A stretch of 64,000 nucleotides of DNA from an uncultured Rhodospirillaceae bacterium (GCA_913020445.1 CAJWAR010000006.1:1-64000); one strand, 5' to 3'. Counted from the first letter of the stretch, positions 44,722 to 52,514 are shown. Made by a program: numbers and translations. The notes: generated from the letters alone by a model not told the origin.

Positions 44722-44991
44722 ATGGCCTCTTCAAGTGCGCAACAAAAATGGCGCTACAAAAATAAATTCGTTAAAAGCCAACTGAACATTATGGCACGCA
44801 AAAATATCCACGAATATCTTGATGAAATTGCCGAAACACACGGTTTGCGTGGCAAGGCCGAAGCTGTCACATTTGCCGTATATTTAACCATCGCTCTCCA
44901 GCAGCAAGGCGATTTCAATGACGAAGCAGATCGGCTCCATCAGATATTCACCGACAGCTATCACCGTGATCGTGATATCTACACTCCCTAA
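44722..44991 (+). CDS. Putative ribbon-helix-helix DNA-binding protein
   Basis: An 89-residue protein with an excellent TAGGAGAA ribosome-binding site. The order of basic N-terminus, short strand (KSQLNIMA), helix (KNIHEYLDEIAETHGL) and second helix (GKAEAVTFAVYLTIALQQQ) matches the ribbon-helix-helix (CopG/Arc) fold, in which the strand enters the DNA groove. Beyond residue 66 it has an acidic tail (DFNDEADRLHQIF). No toxin gene is adjacent; the next gene is an inositol-phosphatase-family enzyme 12 nt later. I infer an autorepressor because of the palindrome over its leader. The family call is by pattern only. Confidence 0.6.
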   Translation: MASSSAQQKWRYKNKFVKSQLNIMARKNIHEYLDEIAETHGLRGKAEAVTFAVYLTIALQQQGDFNDEADRLHQIFTDSYHRDRDIYTP

Positions 44992-45003
44992 CTGGATTCT
45001 TTA

Positions 45004-45798
45004 ATGCTGCCGGATAGACATAAAGTCGCGGATATCATTCGTGAAACCGCCAAAATCGAGATACTTCCGCTATTTCGCAAATTAAAAGATCACCAGATCG
45101 ACGATAAAGAATCGGGAGAAATTGTTACCGCAGCAGATATAAGAGCGGAAAAAAGGCTTGCTGCGGCATTACTAAAATTCGCCCCGGATAGTGTCACGGT
45201 CGGCGAAGAGGCAGTTTCAGACAATCCAGACATACTTAATCGATTATCGGGAGATCGCCCCGTCTGGGTGATCGATCCCTTGGATGGGACGAGAAATTTC
45301 GCCAATGGCAAGGAATGTTTTGCTATCATAATTGCTTATTGCCAGGATGGGTCGACGATTGCCGGCTGGATCTATGATCCGGTTAACGATTGTATGTATT
45401 ATGGCACCGCCGGGGAGGGAGCTTGGGCTAATGATCGCCGTCTGCGAATCCCGGCATCGCCTGATGTCAACAAAATGACCGGCTCGGTAAGTAAACGCCA
45501 CTTTGATCGTCTCAATAAACGCCGGCCTTCTCCCGATATCCCAGGTGATATGATTCGCTATCGGTGTGTCGGCAGGGAATACACTGATCTGGCCTTAGGC
45601 GAGTTGCATTTTGCTGAATACGGCATGTTAAAACCCTGGGACCATGCAGCGGGAATTTTAATCCACGCCGAGGCAGGGGGCTTTTCAGCTTATACTGAAG
45701 ATCAGACTCCGTACCGGCCAGGCCCGACGACACGCAAACATCTTCTCGCCGCCGCTAATTTAAATGAATGGCAGGTTTTGCGGGAACTTTTTATCTAA
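45004..45798 (+). CDS. Inositol monophosphatase family protein
   Basis: A 264-residue Mg2+-dependent phosphatase of the IMPase/CysQ superfamily. All metal motifs are present: VTAADIRAEKRL (about 40), VGEEAV, the key WVIDPLDGTRNFANG (about 90-105), and KPWDHAAGILIHAEAGG (about 210-226). Family members act on inositol phosphate, histidinol phosphate or 3'-phosphoadenosine-5'-phosphate; substrate cannot be set here. Only 12 nt separate it from the RHH-like gene, so they may be co-transcribed. A truncated reading frame of another family follows 12 nt after its stop. Confidence 0.9.
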   Translation: MLPDRHKVADIIRETAKIEILPLFRKLKDHQIDDKESGEIVTAADIRAEKRLAAALLKFAPDSVTVGEEAVSDNPDILNRLSGDRPVWVIDPLDGTRNFANGKECFAIIIAYCQDGSTIAGWIYDPVNDCMYYGTAGEGAWANDRRLRIPASPDVNKMTGSVSKRHFDRLNKRRPSPDIPGDMIRYRCVGREYTDLALGELHFAEYGMLKPWDHAAGILIHAEAGGFSAYTEDQTPYRPGPTTRKHLLAAANLNEWQVLRELFI

Positions 45799-45810
45799 GC
45801 GGTTGATTGG

Positions 45811-45966
45811 ATGTGTAAGGATCTCGATATTTCGCTCGCCGAATCTCGCGCCAACGGATCATCTTTGCCGGTCACCGAAATCGTCAATCAATACTACCGC
45901 GAAGTGCAGGAAATGGGTGGCGGACGTTGGGATACATCGAGCCTGATTCGACGACTTACCGGCTGA
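45811..45966 (+). pseudogene. C-terminal remnant of a 3-hydroxyisobutyrate dehydrogenase-family gene
   Basis: This short frame is not on the track because it is only 51 codons. Its translation is the last part of the NAD-binding-11 domain of the beta-hydroxyacid dehydrogenase family (3-hydroxyisobutyrate, tartronate-semialdehyde and related reductases): KDLDISLAESRANGSSLPVTE, then YYREVQEMGGGRWDTSSLIRRL, matching the conserved KDL...G..LP.T...Q.Y......G.G..D.S.LI pattern. The preceding in-frame codon is a stop (45796-45798, the IMPase stop), and no Rossmann domain exists upstream. Thus the 5' five-sixths of the gene is gone. It either is a deletion scar or is read as a tiny peptide; I favour a pseudogene. 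Confidence 0.72.
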
Positions 45967-46097
45967 AAAACCTATATTTTTCAGCGCGTTATGTGATTCA
46001 GAAATAATAACGCCAATATTCGTACGGGTTATCCACAACTAATAAATCACCCTCAGCTCTGCGAGATTGCCGCACCCAATAAAGCAAGGATTATTTG

Positions 46098-46517
46098 ATG
46101 TCAGATTGGCGATACGGTCGCTATTTTTTGCTTGAGGAAGATGTAAGATCGCTTTTTCAATGGCTAAATGAAAACATCGGTGGCGAATGGACCGTTGATG
46201 TTCTTGGTGTTTGCCCGAACGAAGACAAGCTTATTCTAAACGCTGTTTTTGGTTCTGAAAAAGATATCAGGCTTTTCCAGAAAGATTATATAGGTGATCA
46301 ATCCCGCTACGCTTCACTTTATAACAATCGCCGGAAGCCTGAATATAAGTGGCCGGAAAAAGTTGAAAGACGCAGTAGCAGTGAGCGACGGGCCGACAAG
46401 AATCGACGCAGCCCTAAACGGCAAGATTCACGCCGTCTTGAGGATATCGTTAAACGCGCTTTGATAAAAAAAAGAATGATCCGATCCGCCGACGTAGAAC
46501 AACTTAAAGCCAGTTAA
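46098..46517 (+). CDS. Hypothetical charged protein
   Basis: I do not recognise this 139-residue protein. The start is the ATG at 46098 with AAGGA upstream (track: 46095). The first 75 residues (YFLLEEDVRSLFQWLNENIGGEWTVDV, then VCPNEDKLILNAVFGSEKDIRLFQKDYIG) look like a small alpha-beta domain. From about 80 on the protein is very basic and repetitive (EKVERRSSSERRADKNRRSPKRQDSRR), suggesting a disordered tail that may bind RNA or DNA. Its stop codon overlaps the stop of the convergent lipoprotein gene (shared TTAA). Confidence 0.7.
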   Translation: MSDWRYGRYFLLEEDVRSLFQWLNENIGGEWTVDVLGVCPNEDKLILNAVFGSEKDIRLFQKDYIGDQSRYASLYNNRRKPEYKWPEKVERRSSSERRADKNRRSPKRQDSRRLEDIVKRALIKKRMIRSADVEQLKAS

Positions 46518-47137
46518 CCACCTAGTGAGACAATCAGCAGCGGTGGTTTGTCGCGGATTGAATTCAGCCTCCAGCCATAGAATTTAACCGACCCTTCATT
46601 CCAGATTTTTTGCGCATTATGCGTCACAACCTCGGCGTCGGTTTTAATGCGGATAACACCTTGAACGGTGAGGCCCATCTGTTCCAGCCGCGCGGCATCC
46701 TGGCTTTTGATATATTTACCTCTGAGAGTGATGATCGCTTTTTTCTCATCATAGGTGATCGACAGCATGTTTTCATTGCGGCGGAAGAACATGACTTGGC
46801 GGGTTTTGATGATATCACCGCCTTTGCTCCAGTTAACTTTAAACGCTCCTTGCTTGAAGTAAGAAACCGACTTGGTTGATCGGTCGCGTTTAAAATCATT
46901 AATGACTGTTTGGACTTTCTCTTTAAGTTCGGGGCTATCGACTTTGAGTTTTTTACTGCGCATCTGCCGGTAAATATTGAGATCGACAATATAACCATCG
47001 AAGGAAATTTTATAGAGCCCGGTCCGGGACAGCTCCATTTCCGCATCGAAGCTGGCTGGCAGATAACAGCCCGAGAGAATCACGATGGCCGGCAATAATA
47101 TAGAAAATTTTCTAAACAGCATTTTGCAGCGCTTCAT
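46514..47137 (-). CDS. Putative lipoprotein of unknown function
   Basis: A 207-residue protein with a lipoprotein signal: MKRCKMLFRKFSILLPAIVI then LSGC as the lipobox, so it is likely anchored in the outer membrane. The mature part is beta-rich: MELSRTGLYKISFDGYIVDLNIYRQM, VSYFKQGAFKVNWSKGGD, MLSITYDEKKAIITLRGKYI, ending VKFYGWRLNSIRDKPPLLIV. I do not recognise a family. The stop shares two bases with the convergent gene. It sits 64 nt downstream of mazG on the minus strand, with a gap for its own promoter. Confidence 0.75.
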   Translation of the reverse strand: MKRCKMLFRKFSILLPAIVILSGCYLPASFDAEMELSRTGLYKISFDGYIVDLNIYRQMRSKKLKVDSPELKEKVQTVINDFKRDRSTKSVSYFKQGAFKVNWSKGGDIIKTRQVMFFRRNENMLSITYDEKKAIITLRGKYIKSQDAARLEQMGLTVQGVIRIKTDAEVVTHNAQKIWNEGSVKFYGWRLNSIRDKPPLLIVSLGG

Positions 47138-47200
47138 AGTTGTGGGTCAGCAATAAGTTAACATTATTATCAAGTTTATCAGGGCCTTCGTAAATGAGAA

Positions 47201-48010
47201 TTATGGTTTCTTTTTGGCCTGTTGCCACAAGGCTTCCATTTCTTCGAGCGACACATCTTCGAAGTCTTTGCCGGCGCTCGTCAATGCATCTTCAATATAG
47301 CTAAACCGGTCTTCGAATTTTACGTTGCCTTGGCGCAGCGCCGCTTCCGGATCGATACCTAATTTGCGTGCTAGATTAACGGCAGAAAACAGCACGTCAC
47401 CGAATTCATTGATCAGTAGCGCCTCATTCGGCTCAGACTTTTCCATTTCCGCCGAAAGCTCAGCGAGTTCCTCTTTTAATTTCTCAAAAGCGCCACCGGC
47501 ATCCGGCCAGTCAAAGCCGACACGGGCGGCGCGCTTTTGCAGTTTAAAAGCACGGAGCAGGGCGGGCAGGCCTTTCGCCACCCCAGCCAAAACGCGAGAG
47601 TCATCAGATCTCTCAGCCCGCTCTTTGGCCTTTTGCTCTTCCCAGGCCAGCGTCTGTTGCTGGGCATTCTCGACATCGGTTGAGCCAAATACATGGGGAT
47701 GACGGCGCACCATCTTATCACTGATCGCTTCAACCACATCATCGAAAGTGAAGGCATTATCCTCGGCCGCCATTTGGGTGTGATAGATTACCTGCAGGAG
47801 TAAATCACCGAGCTCGTCTTTGAGCGCCGCCATATCCTGATGATCGATGGCGTCGGCGACTTCGTAAGCCTCTTCGATCGTGTAGGGCGCGATGGTTTCA
47901 TAGGTTTGCTCGATATCCCACGGACAGCCGTCATCCGGGTCGCGCAACCGTTCCATGATATATTTCAACCGCTCGATACCGCGGAGATTTTTGGTGTTTA
48001 AATCATCCAT
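47201..48010 (-). CDS. mazG: Nucleoside triphosphate pyrophosphohydrolase MazG
   Basis: MazG cleaves NTPs to NMP and PPi and helps clear aberrant or excess nucleotides. The protein has 269 residues with two MazG-like helical bundles. The first (about 20-125) carries CPWDIEQTYETIAPYTIEEAYEVADAI, with the Mg-binding EExxE pattern and the downstream ELGDLLLQVIYH. The second (about 150-265) has FEKLKEELAELSAEME and EFGDVLFSAVNLARK. Both catalytic sets are kept. It is divergent from the fecR-like gene, with a 7-1-7 dyad in the shared 98-nt gap. Confidence 0.95.
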   Translation of the reverse strand: MDDLNTKNLRGIERLKYIMERLRDPDDGCPWDIEQTYETIAPYTIEEAYEVADAIDHQDMAALKDELGDLLLQVIYHTQMAAEDNAFTFDDVVEAISDKMVRRHPHVFGSTDVENAQQQTLAWEEQKAKERAERSDDSRVLAGVAKGLPALLRAFKLQKRAARVGFDWPDAGGAFEKLKEELAELSAEMEKSEPNEALLINEFGDVLFSAVNLARKLGIDPEAALRQGNVKFEDRFSYIEDALTSAGKDFEDVSLEEMEALWQQAKKKP

Positions 48011-48051
48011 TTTTGGAATGTTTTTAGATTTCTGCCATTGTTATGCTACAT

Positions 48052-48066
48052 AAGACTAAGTCTTAA
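48052..48066. promoter_or_regulatory. Perfect 7-1-7 dyad between mazG and fecR-like gene
   Basis: TAAGACT, one base, AGTCTTA is a perfect palindrome 42 nt upstream of both the mazG and the fecR-like starts. It is a candidate operator over a divergent promoter. Confidence 0.35.
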
Positions 48067-48108
48067 AGTCATACACTAAAAAGCCCCACAACTGAACGAG
48101 GCATTCGC

Positions 48109-48756
48109 ATGTTTGGCAAATTAAAATCATTTGGCACCATCGGTATCATTATCACGATCGCCACCTTGACCGGTGCGGCGACGCTAAGCGAGACCGAAAC
48201 CGACGAAATTGTCGGCAGTGTTGTGCAAATCCAAGGATCTGCTATTGCGCTGCAGGATGCAACGCCGCGCATACTTAAAGCGCAATCCAAAATTTTTATG
48301 GGCGATGTGATCTCAACCGGCAAAGCCAGCCGGGTCGCCATTAAAATGATCGATGATGCCCAATTTAATCTCGGCGCCCGCACCAATTTCGTCGTTGAAG
48401 AATATTTCCTCAAACCCAAAGACAGCAATGCCGCCGTCCGGTTGTTATCGGGTGCGGTCGGTATCATCACCGGCAAGATCGCCTCACTGGACCGCCGTCC
48501 TTTTGTGCTTAAGACAGCAACCGCAACCATTGGCGTCCGCGGCACCACGTTCTGGGGTGGCGAGCTTGACGGCATCCTGCAATTTGCCTTGCTCAAAGGG
48601 AAGGGGATTGAGGTTTCCAACCGAGCCGGCAGCGTCGTTTTAACTGGGATCGGGCAGGGCACCTCGGTGAAAGATGAAAACACGGCACCGACGCCGCCGA
48701 AAATGTGGGGCCAAGGGAAGCTTGACCGGGCGGCGGCAATGACCAACCCGCGCTAA
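48109..48756 (+). CDS. FecR domain secreted protein
   Basis: A 215-residue protein with an N-terminal signal or anchor (TIGIIITIATLTGAATL, about 10-26). A FecR domain covers about 40-160, with GDVISTGKASRVAIKMIDDAQFNLGA, then VRLLSGAVGIITGKI and TATIGVRGTTFWGG. Bacterial FecR proteins often act as anti-sigma factors, but here no ECF sigma gene adjoins, there is no N-terminal anti-sigma helix, and the form resembles secreted or periplasmic FecR proteins. The C-terminus is Pro-rich (ENTAPTPPKMW) with no membrane helix. Role unknown. The stop lies 12 nt from the convergent binding-protein gene. Confidence 0.85.
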   Translation: MFGKLKSFGTIGIIITIATLTGAATLSETETDEIVGSVVQIQGSAIALQDATPRILKAQSKIFMGDVISTGKASRVAIKMIDDAQFNLGARTNFVVEEYFLKPKDSNAAVRLLSGAVGIITGKIASLDRRPFVLKTATATIGVRGTTFWGGELDGILQFALLKGKGIEVSNRAGSVVLTGIGQGTSVKDENTAPTPPKMWGQGKLDRAAAMTNPR

Positions 48757-48768
48757 ATTTTAATTAGT

Positions 48769-49509
48769 TCAAAATCCGCAAGGCGGGCAGAGTTTGCGCA
48801 AAGTTCCGTCATTCACCATGGCCAACAAGGCGTTGCTAAGTGGGGCATTTAGGGCCGCATGTTCTTTATGGATATACAAATAGGCAAAAGTCGATTCCAA
48901 CGGCGGTTCAAAAACCATGAGGGTGCGGTAGTTTTCTTTTTTCACCCATTGTCTGGCGAGGAACATCGGTACCAAGCCGACATCCGCACGACCCCGGGCC
49001 ACCATATCAAAAATATTCTTTATCTTTGGCACGCCCATTTTGTTATTAAATTTCGCCACGCGCCCGACGATAAATTTAGCGTCCCGAAAATAAACAATCG
49101 TGAGAGGTGCTAGTGAATTCCATCCAGACACCTTAAAATTTGCCGATTTTTGCGCGATTGCGACGACCGGTATGCGGAAAAGTGGCTGGGAAACAATGAT
49201 GGCATTGCCGGTCTTACCAGCGGGTTTTTTTGTCCGCAGAAATTGACCATCGATATTTCCCGCATTTAGTTCACGAACGCCGCGTACTGCCGGCAAACTG
49301 ATTAATTGTATCTTTCGGTCGATCCGTCGAAACGCCTCGAGTACCACCCGATCAAGAAAACCGTCATGATTTTTGGTCGACATCGGCGCTGGCGAATGCG
49401 TTGCGATAATCAGAGGGGGTTCGGCCCAAGCGTTGTTCAGTAATACTATATTGCTGATGAAAAGAAACAGAATGAACGCTGGTATTCTAAAAACCATTAA
49501 AATTGGCAT
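48769..49509 (-). CDS. Periplasmic substrate-binding protein (family 3-like)
   Basis: A 246-residue secreted protein with a signal peptide (IPAFILFLFISNIVLLNNAWA, cut near residue 28). The fold pattern is that of amino-acid-type ABC solute-binding proteins (SBP family 3): an early domain (LIIATHSPAPMSTKNHDGFLDRVVLEAF), and a middle/late part with GRADVGLVPMFLARQWVKKEN and LSNALLAMVNDGTLRKL. The first Cys pair at the end (LCPPCGF) is unusual. No ABC permease or ATPase lies next to it, so it may be an orphan binding protein or a sensor-like protein. MVFRIPAF five residues in is an alternative start. Confidence 0.72.
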   Translation of the reverse strand: MPILMVFRIPAFILFLFISNIVLLNNAWAEPPLIIATHSPAPMSTKNHDGFLDRVVLEAFRRIDRKIQLISLPAVRGVRELNAGNIDGQFLRTKKPAGKTGNAIIVSQPLFRIPVVAIAQKSANFKVSGWNSLAPLTIVYFRDAKFIVGRVAKFNNKMGVPKIKNIFDMVARGRADVGLVPMFLARQWVKKENYRTLMVFEPPLESTFAYLYIHKEHAALNAPLSNALLAMVNDGTLRKLCPPCGF

Positions 49510-49673
49510 CCCTGCTATAAATCCCTATATCTTAAATTTGAGGAGAGTATTCTGATATTCAAGCTAATTTTGAATAAAATCGGATATTTATTTGAAAATT
49601 AAAGACTTATCTTGTTTAGTCGTGGGATAAATAAAGAACGCAGCATAAAAAATCAGAAGAATAGGGGGCTCTT

Positions 49674-50546
49674 ATGGGAATCGTTACGACAGTCGTTCTG
49701 CCACTCGCTTTGGCTTTCATTATGTTTACGCTCGGGCTCGGGCTTACGGTGGCGGATTTTGTCCGGGTCGCCAGCCAGCCCAAGGATTTTGTCGTCGGCT
49801 TGATTTCGCAAGTCATCCTCTTGCCGCTGGTTGGTTTCGCACTGCTGAACATTTGGCCGGGAATTGCCCCCGAAATAGCATTGGGCGTGATGATTATTGC
49901 CGCTGCCCCCGGGGGCGTGACGTCTAATATTCTGACCTCCTTTGCCAAGGGCGACGTTGCCTTGTCGATCTCGCTGACCGCCATTATCAGTCTCTTAAGC
50001 GTACTGACCATTCCGTTTATCGTCGTGTTTTCCTACGGCTATTTTGTCGGTGAGGGAACGACGGGTGATATTTCGATCGCCAGAACTGCGGTCAGCGTGT
50101 TCCTGATCGTCACGGTGCCGGTAATTTTCGGCCTCATTGTCCGCCGTTATGCCGAGAGCTTTGCGCTGCGTTTTGAAGGCATCGGCCAGAAAATCTCAGC
50201 CGTGTTGTTTGCCCTCGTGTTGCTGGGCGCAGTCGTGCAAGAGCGTAACAATATTGTCGAATTTTACGCCCAAGCCGGCGGCATTACCCTGGCGCTCAAC
50301 GTTATTATGCTGGCGCTGGCCTGGTTTTTGGCTCAGGTGTTCGGCTCAGGTATCAAGCAGCGCATCGCCATTTCAATCGAATGCGGGTTGCAAAACGGCA
50401 CTCTCGCCATCGCTGTCGCGACATTGCTGTTCGGCGGCGGCGCAACGGTGATCCCGGCGGCAACTTACAGCCTGACCATGTTCGCCACGGCTTTGATCTT
50501 TATCTGGTGGTTGCGGCGGTCCGTGGTGGCACGGGCGAGTATGTAG
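49674..50546 (+). CDS. Bile acid:sodium symporter (SBF/BASS) family transporter
   Basis: A 290-residue, ten-helix inner-membrane transporter of the BASS/SBF family, which moves organic anions with Na+. AGGGGG before the ATG. FIMFTLGLGLTVADFVRV starts the protein with the conserved acidic/polar residues. ALGVMIIAAAPGGVTSNILTSFAKGD contains the family's PGG and Asn signatures around residue 75. ECGLQNGTLAIAVATLLFGG (about 240) is the second Na+-site motif. Substrate unknown; bile acids are unlikely in a free-living marine bacterium, and keto acids or steroid-like anions are possible. Confidence 0.9.
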   Translation: MGIVTTVVLPLALAFIMFTLGLGLTVADFVRVASQPKDFVVGLISQVILLPLVGFALLNIWPGIAPEIALGVMIIAAAPGGVTSNILTSFAKGDVALSISLTAIISLLSVLTIPFIVVFSYGYFVGEGTTGDISIARTAVSVFLIVTVPVIFGLIVRRYAESFALRFEGIGQKISAVLFALVLLGAVVQERNNIVEFYAQAGGITLALNVIMLALAWFLAQVFGSGIKQRIAISIECGLQNGTLAIAVATLLFGGGATVIPAATYSLTMFATALIFIWWLRRSVVARASM

Positions 50547-50576
50547 CAGAGAGGAGGGGGGAGTAATAAAAACCTC

Positions 50577-50633
50577 GGGGACATCTTGTGGGCAGTTTTT
50601 ATCAGCTGCCACGCTCTCGACCAAGGTGTCCCC
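50577..50633. repeat. REP-like hairpin, copy 1
   Basis: GGGGACATCTTG and CAAGGTGTCCCC form the outer arms. An inner stem GTGGGCAG/CTGCCAC lies between them. The element is 57 bp with no T tract. The style matches REP/MITE-type palindromes, not a terminator. Confidence 0.55.
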
Positions 50634-50720
50634 AAGCGCCGGATATGTTGGCACGAGGTTTCACCAAACCAAATATCGACGGTCCGATATTACGTTCAAA
50701 AGATGATAAGGCTGCTTAAA

Positions 50721-50778
50721 GGGGACACTTTGGTAACGGTCTCAGGTGCGAGATAGGTCCAGCCAAAAAAGTGTCCCC
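50721..50778. repeat. REP-like hairpin, copy 2
   Basis: GGGGACACTTTGG and the CCAAAAAAGTGTCCCC end form the outer arms, with an inner TCTC/GAGA pair. It is 58 bp, almost the same size as copy 1 and in the same orientation, but the inner sequence differs. Confidence 0.55.
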
Positions 50779-50951
50779 ATAATAAGAGGGCAATCCACTT
50801 AAACAGTCCAAACATAATACGCACATATAATACAGATTGCCGCATAATGTATATTATGGAAAGTATGGGTGTTATGAGATAATTAGATTTAGTATCAATG
50901 TGTTACAGCGCGTTTATCGATAACTTTATAAATCATTATCCACAGAACTTC

Positions 50952-51728
50952 CTAAACCTCAAAAACCATCCCGTCATAGGCCAGTTCGGCGTAATCCGGC
51001 AACCGTGCCGACACCGTATCGAAGTCAATACGATGGGATAAATGGGTTAAGATAAGCCGCCGCGGCTGGACGCGTTCGCCCCACTCCAGAACTTTGTCGA
51101 CATGAGAATGGGTTGGATGCGGGTCTTGATCCCACAATGCGCCGACCAGCCAGGTATCGACGCCTTTGAGGGCGTCGAATGTTTCGTCCGGCAGTTCGAC
51201 CGCATCGGTCGAATAGGCAAAATTATCAAACCTGAGCCCAAGCGTGCGTGAATAGCCGTGATCCTGATCCATGATGCTGATATTAAAATCACCAATATTG
51301 AATTCATCACCGACGGCAATATCATGACGCGTCAGACACGGTTTATAGAAAAAATTGGTGTCATTATTAAGCGGCTCAAGCACATAACCGAAGCGTTCGG
51401 CAATTCTGTTCCAGGTGTTCGTATCCGCATAGGCCGGCAGCCAATCCTCGATCACCCGGTTAACCGCCCGCAAATCATCAATACCGTGCAGATGATCAGC
51501 GTGTCCGTGGGTATAAAGCACGGCGTCCAAGCGCTCGACCTGGGCAGCGAGCAACTGGGCGCGGAGATCAGGCGGCGTATCGACCAAAATGCGGGTGTTT
51601 TGATCTTCAACCAGGATCGCTGGCCGCAAGCGCAGGTTTTTGGGGTTTTTCAGGTCGGTCGTAGCCCAGCCTTCGCCGATCATCGGCGTGCCGCCGCTAT
51701 GTCCGGAGCCTAAAATGGTGATTTTCAT
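50952..51728 (-). CDS. MBL-fold metallohydrolase (PhnP/RNase Z-like)
   Basis: A 258-residue metallo-beta-lactamase-fold hydrolase. The start MKITILGSGHSGGTPMIG is the PhnP/RNase Z-type opening. YTHGHADHLHGIDDLR (about 75-90) is the HxHxDH zinc motif, and further metal residues are expected in ALWDQDPHPTHSHVDKVLEW and LTHLSHRID. Homologues follow tatD and metG in many alphaproteobacteria. Possible activities are cyclic-phosphate phosphodiesterase or nuclease; none is established. The ATG is 3 nt after the tatD stop, so the two are coupled. Confidence 0.92.
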   Translation of the reverse strand: MKITILGSGHSGGTPMIGEGWATTDLKNPKNLRLRPAILVEDQNTRILVDTPPDLRAQLLAAQVERLDAVLYTHGHADHLHGIDDLRAVNRVIEDWLPAYADTNTWNRIAERFGYVLEPLNNDTNFFYKPCLTRHDIAVGDEFNIGDFNISIMDQDHGYSRTLGLRFDNFAYSTDAVELPDETFDALKGVDTWLVGALWDQDPHPTHSHVDKVLEWGERVQPRRLILTHLSHRIDFDTVSARLPDYAELAYDGMVFEV

Positions 51729-51731
51729 CGA

Positions 51732-52514
51732 TCAGCCGGGTCTTTCGGCTTTGGAGAACAGCCGGAAAAAGTTGTCGGTTGTCTGCTTAGCCAAAGCATC
51801 AAGTGAAATACCAAAGATTTCCGCCGCTTTTTCGGCCGTGTGGGCAACGAAAGCCGGCTCATTGGGCTTACCACGATGCGGGATCGGCGCCAAAAAGGGC
51901 GCATCGGTCTCGACCAATATATGGTCCAAAGGCAGGGCTTTGACGGTTTCCCGGATCGGTTCAGCGGAATTAAAGGTGATAATACCCGAGAGCGAGATCG
52001 CCATGCCAAAGCTGACGGCGCATTTCGCGAGCTCCGGTCCGGCGCTGAAACAATGAATAAGCCCCGGAAAAGCCCCCTTTTTCTGCTCATCCTCGATGAT
52101 TGCGATGGTCCGCTCATCGGCATCGCGCGTATGGACAACGACCGGCAGCTGGGTTTCACGCGCCGCCGCAATATGAGTGCGAAAACTGCGTTCCTGCGCC
52201 TCACGCGGTGAATTATCATAATAGAAATCGAGCCCGGTCTCACCAATACCGACGACTTTCGGATGTTGGGTCAGTTCAACCAATGTCTCAACATCGGTTT
52301 CAGGCTCTTTACCAGACTCGTGCGGATGAATGCCGACCGTACACGCGACGTTGCCATGGGCTTCGGCGGTCGCTAAGACGCCTTCGAAATCGCTCAGCCG
52401 CGTGCCGATTGAGAGCATAAAGCCGACCCCGGCTTCGCTAGCGCGGGTAATTGCGCCCTCAATATCTTCAACGAGGCCGTCATAATTTAAGTGACAATGG
52501 CTATCAACCAGCAT
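51732..52514 (-). CDS. tatD: TatD family metal-dependent DNase
   Basis: TatD proteins are TIM-barrel metal-dependent nucleases linked to DNA repair and quality control. The protein has 260 residues. MLVDSHCHLNYDG supplies the first HxH metal ligands, GETGLDFYYD the next Glu, and VVVHTRDADERT and LIHCFSAGP the later His, with VETDAPFLAP near the end. Despite the name, it does not take part in Tat export. It lies 3 nt upstream of the MBL gene and is divergent from the molybdopterin gene. In relatives it follows metG directly; here a 5.5-kb block separates them. Confidence 0.94.
   Translation of the reverse strand: MLVDSHCHLNYDGLVEDIEGAITRASEAGVGFMLSIGTRLSDFEGVLATAEAHGNVACTVGIHPHESGKEPETDVETLVELTQHPKVVGIGETGLDFYYDNSPREAQERSFRTHIAAARETQLPVVVHTRDADERTIAIIEDEQKKGAFPGLIHCFSAGPELAKCAVSFGMAISLSGIITFNSAEPIRETVKALPLDHILVETDAPFLAPIPHRGKPNEPAFVAHTAEKAAEIFGISLDALAKQTTDNFFRLFSKAERPG

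Larger units (their letters stand above)
50547..50951. other. 405-bp intergenic region with two REP-like hairpins
   Basis: No gene is seen. The left two-thirds holds two palindromic blocks bounded by GGGGACA/TGTCCCC arms (50577-50633 and 50721-50778, listed separately). The right third is AT-rich, with TTATCGATAA (50914-50923) and a consensus DnaA box TTATCCACA (50936-50944) directly before the end of the MBL gene. Confidence 0.65.

Noticed and set aside
45764-45946. 60-codon ORF overlapping the IMPase end
   Set aside because: It is in another frame from both the IMPase gene and the dehydrogenase remnant and has no recognisable motif.
46029-46037. Consensus DnaA box TTATCCACA
   Set aside because: A single box in a short intergenic gap without dnaA, dnaN, hemE or an AT-rich unwinding region; one or two such 9-mers are expected by chance in 64 kb.
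48069-48746. 225-codon minus-strand ORF opposite the FecR-domain gene
   Set aside because: It is antisense to a well-supported FecR domain. Its translation is low in structure and has many Ser/Pro/Thr runs typical of a shadow frame.
50914-50944. Possible origin: TTATCGATAA and a DnaA box in AT-rich DNA
   Set aside because: Only one DnaA box and one short palindrome are present, and no replication genes are near. More likely a promoter region or chance.
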